From Fimenecus sp045593645 (GTDB taxonomy: Bacteria; Bacillota; Clostridia; Oscillospirales; Acutalibacteraceae), in NCBI GenBank assembly GCA_045593645.1, contig JAZNWZ010000024.1, positions 1 to 20,637 on the forward strand: a stretch of DNA of 20,637 nucleotides, in the 5' to 3' direction. Positions 1 to 8,500 of this stretch are shown piece by piece; the first letter of the stretch is position 1, and each line of letters begins with the position of its first letter. The translations under genes and the position numbers were made by a program. The notes beneath the pieces were generated by a model. It ran no database searches and was not told the DNA's origin. It worked only from the letters and a program-made list of their open reading frames with translations.

Positions 1-290
1 TTTCCGTACTTGACGGACAAATTAAATCGAAAATAGTCGACACTTATATAGGTGGCGAAAATATAAAATTCAATGGATATAATGACGATACAAAAGAAAC
101 AGAACTTCTTGTTCCGTTTCCTTATGATGAATTATATATTTACTATCTTGAATCAAAGATAGATTATGCAAATGGTGAAATGACAAGATACAACATCAGT
201 GCAACAAATTACAATGCATTATATTCCGATTTTGAAACTTGGTATCACAAAACACATAAGACAAAGAACGTAAAATTCAAATACTGGTAA
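1..290 (+). CDS. Phage neck/connector-like protein, C-terminal part (partial)
   Basis: This is an open frame entering from the left edge (first full codon at base 3) and ending at TAA 288-290, leaving about 95 residues. The visible part has a short beta-rich start and then an acidic, aromatic helical stretch that includes ELYIYYLESKIDYANGEMTR and ends in WYHKTHKTKNVKFKYW. I recognise this style of C-terminus from Bacillota phage proteins encoded just before the beta-rich tail protein. Its place suggests a neck, adaptor or tail-tube-A-like component, but that role is inferred from position only. The stop codon is 12 bases before the next ATG, and the ribosome binding site of the next gene (GGAG, 291-294) follows directly, so the two are co-transcribed. 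The start of the gene is outside the window. Confidence 0.75.
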   Translation, partial: SVLDGQIKSKIVDTYIGGENIKFNGYNDDTKETELLVPFPYDELYIYYLESKIDYANGEMTRYNISATNYNALYSDFETWYHKTHKTKNVKFKYW

Positions 291-302
291 GGAGAATAAA
301 AC

Positions 303-2078
303 ATGCGTCTTCCAATATTACCTGAACTTTATGCTAATAGAGACTTTATTGAAGCATTTGGTGGTTATAATCATAATCTTCGCATTGGTGATGGAGAGTT
401 TTATGATATGAAAAATCTCACATCTTCTTTTTATCCTTTATTAGCACCAAGAAAAAAACGTGGTGTATTGTGTGAAACAACAGGTACACCTTTAAAACTA
501 ATAGAAAAGGATGCCTTGTGTTATGTAAGCGTATCAAACGGTAATCTTTTCTTCAATATGAATGGTAACGAATATGACTTGGGTATAACTACAGTTAACG
601 CAGACATTGAAAGAAGTCTTACATCAATGGGTGCATATGTGATTATTATGCCTGATAAAAAATACATAAACACTGCAGATACAACAGATAAAGGCAACAT
701 AGAAGCAAGCTATATATCTCCAGCAGACGAGAATGTTTTATTTGATGTGTGTAGGGCGGATGGCACTTCATATGAGATAAATATGGTTTCACCTAACGAA
801 CCTACAGAGAATATTACAAATGGTTATGTGTGGCTTGACACATCTGCTACACCTAATTCATTGAAGGTGTATTCAGAAGCATCAGCTATGTGGACATCTG
901 TTGCTACAACATATATTAAGATTACAGCTACAGGCATTGGGGCAAACTTTAACGAGTTTGATGGTGTAAAGGTATCAGGTGTCAATATTGACTCTGCTAA
1001 TGACCTCAACAACACAATGGTTATATATGCAAAAGGTGATGACTATATCGTTGTTGTTGGCATTCTTAATGATGCATATAGTATCACCCAAGAAGAACAG
1101 ATTACTGTTGAAAGACTAATGCCTGAAATGGACTTTATCGTTGAAAGCAACAATAGATTATGGGGTTGTCGATATGGATTAAACCGTGATGGAGACATAG
1201 TCAACGAGCTTTATGCAAGTAAACTTGCAGATTTTAAAAACTGGAATTGCTTTTTAGGTTTATCAACAGATAGTTATTATGTATCACTTGGTACCGATGG
1301 ACAATTTACAGGTGCATTTTCATATCTTGGACAACCTATCTTTTTTAAGGAAAACTGTTTGCACATGGTATACGGAAACTATCCAGCTCAATACCAAGTA
1401 CAAGATACAGCTTGTCGAGGGGTGCAAAAAGGCAGTGAAAAAAGTTTATCAATGGTAAATGAAGTACTTTACTATAAATCAAGAACAAGTATATGTGCCT
1501 TTGATGGCTCTCTCCCGGTAGAATTATCGTCTAATTTCGGTGAAAAAAGTTATTCAAACGCAGTTGGTTGTGGTCATAAAAACAAATATTACATATCTAT
1601 GCAAGATAATTCAAATGGTGAATATGTAATCTTTGTTTTAGATACCGAAAAGGGTATGTGGCACAAAGAAGACAATACGCAGATAAAAGACTTCTGTTCA
1701 ATAGATGATGAACTTTATTATATTGATGGGACTCAAACTATTAAAACGATGTTTGGTAGTGGCACAGTAAGTGCTGAACAAACAGAGTGGATGGCAGAAA
1801 CAGGTATTTTGGGATGTTCTGCAATCGATAAAAAATACATTTCAAGACTTTCTGTAAGGTTATCTATGGAGGTTGGTACAAGAGTATCCTTTTTTATTGA
1901 ATATGATTCTTCAGGAGTATTTGAGCAAGTCTGTACATTGACCGGCCACAATCTCCGTACTCACACTGTACCTATTAGACCAAAGAGATGCGACCATTTG
2001 AGATTGAGAATAGTTGGTAAAGGCGATGCAAAGATTTACTCAATAAGTAAAACGGTTGAACAAGGGAGTGATATTTGA
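303..2078 (+). CDS. Tail nozzle/tail-tube-B-like phage structural protein (591 aa)
   Basis: Starts at ATG 303, eight bases after GGAG. The protein is rich in short beta strands with recurring aromatic/Gly turns and has no signal peptide or transmembrane helix. The N-terminus (GYNHNLRIGDGEFYDMKN, then PLLAPRKKRG) and the middle (SNNRLWGCRYG near residues 282-292, then GLSTDSYYVSLGTDGQFTGA and DTACRGVQKGSEKS) match a virion protein type I know from many Bacillota phages; the repeated strand units suggest a beta-propeller. Its size, and its place after a connector-like gene and before the putative ejected proteins, recall T7 gp12-like tail-tube-B/nozzle proteins. That equivalence is inference; 'phage structural protein' is secure. 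It overlaps the next gene by one base (TGATG), which implies translational coupling. Confidence 0.75.
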   Translation: MRLPILPELYANRDFIEAFGGYNHNLRIGDGEFYDMKNLTSSFYPLLAPRKKRGVLCETTGTPLKLIEKDALCYVSVSNGNLFFNMNGNEYDLGITTVNADIERSLTSMGAYVIIMPDKKYINTADTTDKGNIEASYISPADENVLFDVCRADGTSYEINMVSPNEPTENITNGYVWLDTSATPNSLKVYSEASAMWTSVATTYIKITATGIGANFNEFDGVKVSGVNIDSANDLNNTMVIYAKGDDYIVVVGILNDAYSITQEEQITVERLMPEMDFIVESNNRLWGCRYGLNRDGDIVNELYASKLADFKNWNCFLGLSTDSYYVSLGTDGQFTGAFSYLGQPIFFKENCLHMVYGNYPAQYQVQDTACRGVQKGSEKSLSMVNEVLYYKSRTSICAFDGSLPVELSSNFGEKSYSNAVGCGHKNKYYISMQDNSNGEYVIFVLDTEKGMWHKEDNTQIKDFCSIDDELYYIDGTQTIKTMFGSGTVSAEQTEWMAETGILGCSAIDKKYISRLSVRLSMEVGTRVSFFIEYDSSGVFEQVCTLTGHNLRTHTVPIRPKRCDHLRLRIVGKGDAKIYSISKTVEQGSDI

Positions 2079-2812
2079 TGACAGATTTAAGGCTGCCTAA
2101 TATAAACGCTCCTACAACAGAGGGACAGTTGCTACAGATGAAGCAATATATGTTCCAGCTAACAAAACAACTTAACTATGCATTAAAAGACGTTAAGGCG
2201 CAAGAAACTGAATATAAACAAACTTCTCAAGGTAATGAGAAAAACTCTTCATATAACCTCACAGAAGCAGAAAATGCTATAGAAACATTTTCAAAGGTGA
2301 AAAATCTTATTATTAAGTCTGCTGATGTTGTAAATGCATATTATGAGGTCATTAATAAGAAACTTGAAGGTGTTTATGTTGCAGAGAGTGATTTTGGCAC
2401 TTACAAAGAACATACGGATAGCGTACTTGAAGCAACGTCAAAGAGTCTTAATCAACATTACACGTCAATTAAAGAAATTGAGGATGCAGTTAATAACCTA
2501 AATGAGTTGAGAAAAGACTCTTGCTATATTAAAACAGGTTGGCTTGATGAAGACCAGACAATAGCAGGCGTTGAAATTGGTAAATATTCAGAAACAAAAG
2601 ACGGTACTGACGTTGGTTTTGCTCGATTTACAACAGATGAATTAGCATTTTATGATGGTCAAGGAACTAGCGAAGAAAACAAACTTGCTTGGTTTTCTAA
2701 ATATCGTTCATATTTCCGTAATGTAAAGCTTATTGGTAATATCGAACTTGACAATGACTACATTATTGACACAAGTGATGGGGTTGCTTTTAAGTGGGTA
2801 GGTGAAAGTTAA
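2078..2812 (+). CDS. Minor tail/baseplate structural protein (244 aa)
   Basis: I start this at ATG 2078, not at the in-frame TTG 2075: AGGGAG at 2063-2068 is nine bases before the ATG, and the ATG overlaps the previous stop as TGATG. Residues 1 to about 145 are helical and polar. They begin with LPNINAPTTEGQLLQMKQY, a start seen in Bacillota phage tail proteins, and contain a likely coiled coil. From about residue 150 (CYIKTGWLDEDQTIAGVEIG) the protein becomes a compact beta domain ending in DTSDGVAFKWVGES, a C-terminus I associate with minor tail or baseplate proteins. A helical stalk plus beta head fits a trimeric fibre or tip component. No enzymatic motif is visible. Its stop overlaps the next ATG (TAATG, 2810-2814). 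Confidence 0.65.
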   Translation: MTDLRLPNINAPTTEGQLLQMKQYMFQLTKQLNYALKDVKAQETEYKQTSQGNEKNSSYNLTEAENAIETFSKVKNLIIKSADVVNAYYEVINKKLEGVYVAESDFGTYKEHTDSVLEATSKSLNQHYTSIKEIEDAVNNLNELRKDSCYIKTGWLDEDQTIAGVEIGKYSETKDGTDVGFARFTTDELAFYDGQGTSEENKLAWFSKYRSYFRNVKLIGNIELDNDYIIDTSDGVAFKWVGES

Positions 2813-4407
2813 TGGTAACGAGTGGTTATTTTTATACAAGTGAATACACAGGTGTTTCAACTCTTTATCCTGACCGTCTTAAAGTGTGCTGGGAAAGAAC
2901 TGGATACAGTATTGAAAACTGTGAAAGTTATATCAAATGGTGGGCAGAAGGTTATGGTGGTAGTAGCAATACAAAATATGTAATCTTTCATGGTGGCACA
3001 TTTGTAATTGGTGATGAAACTATAAAAATTCCAGATACCAAAGTACAAATGTGCAATGGAACAGTTGTAGCAAGTGGAAATGTAACCATAAAGCACGAAA
3101 AAGATGGAAGTAAAACATTTACTATCTCTGCTTCTGCATCAATATATACAAGTGCAGTGTCTTCAAAAGGTAACCAAAGCTTTACGTTGCTTTCAATTCC
3201 TCAAGCAGCAGTAACAACAAATGTTGAAGCTTTCACAGATGAAGATAATCCTACAATAACATTTGAAAATATAGGTGAATTTGATGTAAAACCTTATTTC
3301 GACGTGTACAAAGAAAATGAGATAGTTTATTCAATTAGCAGAGAAATTGGCACATATTCAAGTCCATTTACGTTTGAACTCACAGACGAAGAAAGAACTG
3401 CATTGCAAAATGCTTGTAACTCAAAAAATGAATATGTTGTGTGGATAGGATTGAAAACTTATAACGAAGGTGAAATGATAGGCTTTCATTCTCTTGAAAC
3501 CCAATTAACTATCGTGAATGCAAACCCTATATTTGCAGATTCTCTTATAACCATTGCAGATATAGATGCAAAAACTTTAAGTGTTACAGAAAATGAACAA
3601 ATTATCGTTCAAGGCAAATCAATATTGAGTGTTCTCTGTGAAAAGGCAGAAGGCGTTAAGGGTGCAACAATATATAAATATGAAGCAGTTCTTAATGGAG
3701 TTACAAATGTGTTGGAATCAGCAGAAGGTGGCACGTTGTTAATGGGTACAGTTGCAAAGGCAGGAGATTTGATTCTAACTGTAACTGTAACAGATAGCAG
3801 AGGAATATCCACAACTGTTGAAAAAACTGTAACTGTTGTCCCGTATGGCAAGCCGATTCTTTCAAGAAATTCTTCTTATGGTGAGATTATATGTAAAAGA
3901 TGCGACAAGAATGGCGTTATTGATGAAGCAGGTACATATCTTAAAGTTATAATCAAAGGCACCTGGCATTCTCTTCAAAATGGTGAAAACAATGCGACGG
4001 TTGATATTCAACTTACAGCAAAGGATTATGAGTCTTTATGGATTAACATTCCAGCTGAGGCATTGGGTGGTGGCATAGAGAATGATTATAAAAGCTGGTA
4101 TGAAATCAATACAGTTGTTGAAGGTGTAACAGTAGATTTAAAGAAAACTTATGTGGTTACTATTCGTTGTATTGATGAGTTCGGCGTAGAAACGGATACA
4201 ACAACTTATACAGACCTATCGTATAAGATTCCGACAGAAGATGTTTGTTTGCATTTAGGTAAAGGTGGAAATAAAGCAGCTTTTGGTAAAAGAGCAGAAG
4301 AAGACAAGGTTTTAGAAATTGCAGAAGATTGGACACTTAAGTATAAAGGCTTTTATATTAAGTGCGATTCTGATGGACTATTAAAAGTATCAACTACAAA
4401 GGAGTGA
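2812..4407 (+). CDS. DUF859-type phage tail/receptor-binding protein (531 aa)
   Basis: Starts at ATG 2812, sharing one base with the previous stop; TAGGTGA just upstream serves as ribosome binding site. The N-terminal 135 residues (GYFYTSEYTG, then KVCWERTGYSIENCESYIKW, and later the VTIKHEKDGSKTF segment) match the N-terminal beta domain of the DUF859 family of Bacillota phage proteins. The middle is a series of immunoglobulin-like beta segments, including AAVTTNVEAFTDEDNPTITF and TLTVTVTDSRGIST-like strands. The C-terminal region (LHLGKGGNKAAFGKRAEED) is the usual end module of such proteins. The family is linked to tail tips and host contact, but its exact role is not settled. No cleavage or enzyme motif is visible. 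A second adhesion module lies after 14546, so this phage may carry two types of attachment protein. Confidence 0.75.
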   Translation: MVTSGYFYTSEYTGVSTLYPDRLKVCWERTGYSIENCESYIKWWAEGYGGSSNTKYVIFHGGTFVIGDETIKIPDTKVQMCNGTVVASGNVTIKHEKDGSKTFTISASASIYTSAVSSKGNQSFTLLSIPQAAVTTNVEAFTDEDNPTITFENIGEFDVKPYFDVYKENEIVYSISREIGTYSSPFTFELTDEERTALQNACNSKNEYVVWIGLKTYNEGEMIGFHSLETQLTIVNANPIFADSLITIADIDAKTLSVTENEQIIVQGKSILSVLCEKAEGVKGATIYKYEAVLNGVTNVLESAEGGTLLMGTVAKAGDLILTVTVTDSRGISTTVEKTVTVVPYGKPILSRNSSYGEIICKRCDKNGVIDEAGTYLKVIIKGTWHSLQNGENNATVDIQLTAKDYESLWINIPAEALGGGIENDYKSWYEINTVVEGVTVDLKKTYVVTIRCIDEFGVETDTTTYTDLSYKIPTEDVCLHLGKGGNKAAFGKRAEEDKVLEIAEDWTLKYKGFYIKCDSDGLLKVSTTKE

Positions 4408-4411
4408 TTTT

Positions 4412-5557
4412 ATGGCAAATTTGTTTGGCTTTATAAAAGGAAATGTTGAAAAAGCAAAAAAAGATGCTGAAAAAACAGCAACAAAAGTAAAAGGTGGTAA
4501 TGGTAGTGGCTATGCACCAACTCAAAAAAATGAGATAACACCAACTCAAAAAAATGAGATAACACCAACGAAATACACAGACATTGATTTGTCAAAGTAT
4601 GCTCAAGGATATCAACAATCTCAAGGTGTTCTTGATGCATTGAACAGAAAGAATTTAGCGGAAAATGCAGTAGCTAATTATGGTGATTTTATCTATGGCA
4701 ACCAAGATGCTTATGACAGGGCATTAGATGCAATTACAAACAGAAAGAAGTTTTCTTATGACCTTGTTTCTGATGAGTTATACAAGCAATATGCAGAAAG
4801 ATACATTACTCAAGGTAAGCAAGCAGCAATGGATGCAATGGGACAAGCTTCTGCTATGACCGGTGGATTTGGTAACTCTTATGCAGCAACAGTTGGAAAT
4901 CAAACTTATCAAAGCTATCTTCAAGGGTTAAATGATATTGTTCCTGAACTTCATCAGCTTGCACTTGATAGATATAATAGTGAAGGAAACGAACTTTATA
5001 ACAAACTTAATGTTCTTGCTACAGATAGACAAACACAATATGGCGAATGGGGAAACAAACTTAACCGTCTTCTCAACGAACGTGGCTATTATAGTGATGA
5101 TTATAATAATGCATATAATCGTGATTATACAACTTGGAACAATAACAGAGATTACGATACTTCTCAATATTGGAATGAATATAGCGCAGGTTATCAAAAA
5201 GAAAGAGATGCTATTGCTGATGCTCAATGGCAGAAAGAGTTTAACTTGGCACAAGCAGAATTCAACTTGGCTCAGGAAAAGTATAGGGCATCACTTAAAA
5301 GTAATAGTGAAGAAAGTCTTAAAACGCCTACGGCTGAAATGTATGATGGAGCCTTAAATGCATATATGAGGGGTGGCGAAGCAGGACTAATGCAGTATGC
5401 AGACAAATATCCCGAATATGACTATGAATTAATGTTTGATTATGCAACAAACAATTGGTCAGGAGTAGATAACGTGCTTGGTGTAAATATTGGTGATGAT
5501 AAGAAGGGTCAATTTGTAACTATTGCAGGACAGACATTCTATATACCACAATACTAA
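4412..5557 (+). CDS. Putative internal virion (ejection-associated) protein, Tyr/Asn/Gln-rich (381 aa)
   Basis: ATG 4412 follows AAAGGAGTGA (4398-4407), which overlaps the previous stop. The N-terminus is a short amphipathic Lys/Ala segment, then an eight-residue tandem repeat (TPTQKNEI) around residues 35-52. Residues 60 to about 310 are strongly helical and rich in Tyr, Asn, Gln and Ala. They include YAERYITQGKQAAMDAMGQ, a Gly-rich MTGGFGNSYAATVGNQTYQ motif and long NNAYNRDYTTWNNNRDYD runs. The C-terminus turns beta (GQFVTIAGQTFYIPQY). There is no signal peptide and no clear transmembrane helix. I know this type as a companion of giant polyvalent genes in Clostridia phages; its position between tube genes and the giant gene fits a T7 gp14/gp15-like internal core protein, by analogy only. 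The gap to the next gene is 26 bases. Confidence 0.6.
   Translation: MANLFGFIKGNVEKAKKDAEKTATKVKGGNGSGYAPTQKNEITPTQKNEITPTKYTDIDLSKYAQGYQQSQGVLDALNRKNLAENAVANYGDFIYGNQDAYDRALDAITNRKKFSYDLVSDELYKQYAERYITQGKQAAMDAMGQASAMTGGFGNSYAATVGNQTYQSYLQGLNDIVPELHQLALDRYNSEGNELYNKLNVLATDRQTQYGEWGNKLNRLLNERGYYSDDYNNAYNRDYTTWNNNRDYDTSQYWNEYSAGYQKERDAIADAQWQKEFNLAQAEFNLAQEKYRASLKSNSEESLKTPTAEMYDGALNAYMRGGEAGLMQYADKYPEYDYELMFDYATNNWSGVDNVLGVNIGDDKKGQFVTIAGQTFYIPQY
4515..4569 (+). repeat. 24-bp in-frame tandem repeat (2 full copies plus 7 bp)
   Basis: Two identical 24-base units (4515-4538 and 4539-4562), each beginning CACCAACTC and ending GAGATAA, are followed by a partial third copy (CACCAAC, 4563-4569). 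The unit is a multiple of three and encodes eight residues (TPTQKNEI), so copy changes would keep the frame. It sits in the linker between the N-terminal amphipathic segment and the helical body of the host protein. Confidence 0.95.
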
Positions 5558-5583
5558 TAATTCTAATGAAATGAGGTGCTTTT

Positions 5584-8500
5584 ATGGCAAATTCAAAATA
5601 TGCAGATTATTGGAGAAAAAAAGAACAAGAAAAGAACTTTACTTCAGGTGAGCAAAAAACAACAAGCAAGTATGATTATTATTGGGCAAAAAAGTTTTCC
5701 GAACAACTTCCATCGCTAATAAATAGGTTGGACATACAAAGAAATGAGTTATACAAAGAATACAATACACGTTTTTTTGATGAAAACGGAAATTATATCA
5801 ACACTTATAGAGGTGGTAAAGAGGGCTTAGATGCTTGGAATAATTTTGATACAAAAAGAACAAGCTTACATAACGAGTATATGGCAATAGCTAAAAACTT
5901 TTTAAAATACAAGGAGTACTATGATAAAGATACTATCAAGGAAATAGAAAACTACTTACATGGCAACTTGGAAAATTTAAGTAATATGTGGGACACATAT
6001 AACCAAGACTACAACTATTGGTCACAATGGGATAGTGAAGAAACATATAACAGTTGGATGCTAAAAAAAGAGCAACTTCAAAATCAAACAGATGCAGGTC
6101 TTGCAGGACTAAATAAGGTTACACCTAGTACAATAACTGCAACAGATATACCTGCACTTATTCCACAGCTTACTCCTAATCTAACTGTTCCTTCTATAAA
6201 TACAGAATCTATTTCAACATCAAACTCAATTCTTCGTGATAATTTGCCAAATACGTATGCACCAAGCAAAAATGCCGGCACAACTTTTCTTGATGATATT
6301 ATTGTTAACAATGATAATAATCAAGTTATTGATTCTGATTCAAAATATTTTCAAAGTGGAACTTTTAGTGATGGTTATCAGTTTGGCGATATTACAAGAG
6401 CAGGATTAGGTACGGCCATAGATATTGGAGAAAATTTAGGTGTTGGTTTGCTTGGAATTTCAGAAAAAACAACGGACACTGTTGCAACCTTTTTAGGATT
6501 CTTAGCCAATAAATTTGGATATAATGATTTTGCAAAACAAATGGAAGAGTTGGTTGAATATGACTTGATTGACGAAGAAGGAGCAATCAAAGGTATAACC
6601 AATTTTTTCTCACCACATCGAAATCCAATTACTGAAAAAGATTCTTTTCTTGGAGAAAAAATGGATTCAAATGTTCAGTCTGTTGGTCAAATGCTTGGAC
6701 AAAAAGTTTTGCAAAGTGGTCTTGGAATTCCATGGTGGTTGACGACAGGACTTACAAGTTTTGGTAGTGAGTCAGAACAAGCTTTAAGAGAAGGGGCTGA
6801 TTTTGATTCAGCTGTTGTTAGTGGTTTGATTTCAGCAGGTGGAGAAATATTGTCTGAGAAACTTTTTGGTAGAAGTATGCTTGGCGAAAAAGGGATTTTT
6901 GACTTAGACAAGCTTACAAAAGGTATATCAAACAAAGTTCTTGAAAAACTTGTGAATTTTGGGCTTGATTTAACATCAGAGGGAATTGAAGAAGTTTTTT
7001 CAAGTGTTTGTAGCAGAGCCGGTTCTACTCTTTATAAAGAAGAGAATGTATTTGAAATTCTTACAAGCGAAGAAGCTCTTGAAGAATATCTTGATTCGTT
7101 TATCGGTGGTATGCTTATCGGTGGAGTATCAAATGTGGGAAAGACAGTTGTTGGGATTGATGATGCAATCAAATCTAATAGATTTTACGGACAATATGTG
7201 CTCGATAATAATAGTGTAGATACTCTTGTAAATCAAGCAAAAAACATTGGTAGCAAAAGACTTAAGCGATTAGCCGATAAGACTGCAGGTGTGTTTTCTA
7301 CAGAAGGTATGAGTAAATCACAATTGGATAGATATACTCGTCAAATCGGCGACCTTTATCAAGGAATAGAAAGTATAAAATCAGAAAACACTCGTAATTT
7401 AGTTAAGGAAGAATTGAAAGCCCATAACGCAGATACCTCAGCAGAAACAATTGATGTTATTTTAAAGTATGCTCGTGGTGAAAAACTAACTGAAGCAGAG
7501 CAAACTGTGTTTGATGAAAACAAAGGTGCTTATGTGCTTGATAATATTGTGTATAAAATGGCACAAAAATCGTCAAAACCGACCACAGAAACTGTTAACG
7601 GTATAAATGCAGATACTTTTGAGGGTGCAACAGAAAACACCGTAGAAAACGATTTTAAGCAAACTACATATAATGGCGAAGCTGTTTCATTCAAATATAA
7701 ATCAGCTGACGCAATCGAACTTGATAATGGCGAAACCGTCAGTGTTGAAGATATTACTATGAGTGATGATGACGCAGTTTTCTACGATGCTATAATGGGC
7801 GAAAATGATTTCTTCCCTGAGGGAAGATTTGTAAACGGTAAGCTTACAAGTGGCGTTAATATTCCTACTGCCAATGCAATCCGTAAAATCTTCGGTGGTA
7901 CTCCAACAATAAATCAACTTAAAGGCGTTAAAATGTATTACCATTATGGTATGTATAATATTAGACATTTTGGCGAGTCTGGTGCATTAACTGAATCACA
8001 GGAAAGGCAAGTGTTTAATCTTGGTAGAGCGTTATCTGAAAGTGTTGCAGAAAAAGAAAGCAGCACACCAAAAGTCAAAAAGTACAGTAAAGGCAAGGTT
8101 AAATATAATGTAAAAAGTGAACTTTCTTCTCGTCAGCAGGCATCTGTTGAAGTGATTGAGAAACTTGCCGATATGTTCAATATCACCTTTAATCTTTACG
8201 AAAGCACATTGAACGAAAACGGTGAGCGTTCAAGCGTAATGCCTAACGGTGAAAAGACTTCTGCCAATGGTTATTATATGAACGGAGAAATCTATGTTGA
8301 TATCAATGCCGGTAATAATGGCCAAGGTGCAGTGCTTTATACTGTTGCTCACGAACTTACTCATTATATAAGAGAAGGGTCTCCAAAGAAATTTAAGGTA
8401 CTTGCTGACTTTCTTGTTGAACAGTATGAGGGCAAGGGTAAGAGCGTTGATTACTATGTCAATAAGCAAATGGAAAAGGCACGAAAATCAGGCAACAAGA

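Noticed and set aside
4928..5254. 108-aa open frame on the - strand with hydrophobic runs
   Set aside because: Antisense shadow of the same gene; the Ile-rich composition comes from complementing Asn/Tyr codons.
4932..5357. 141-aa open frame on the + strand
   Set aside because: It lies wholly inside the 381-aa ejection-associated gene in another frame, has no ribosome binding site, and its product is a low-complexity Ile/Met-rich shadow of the codon pattern.
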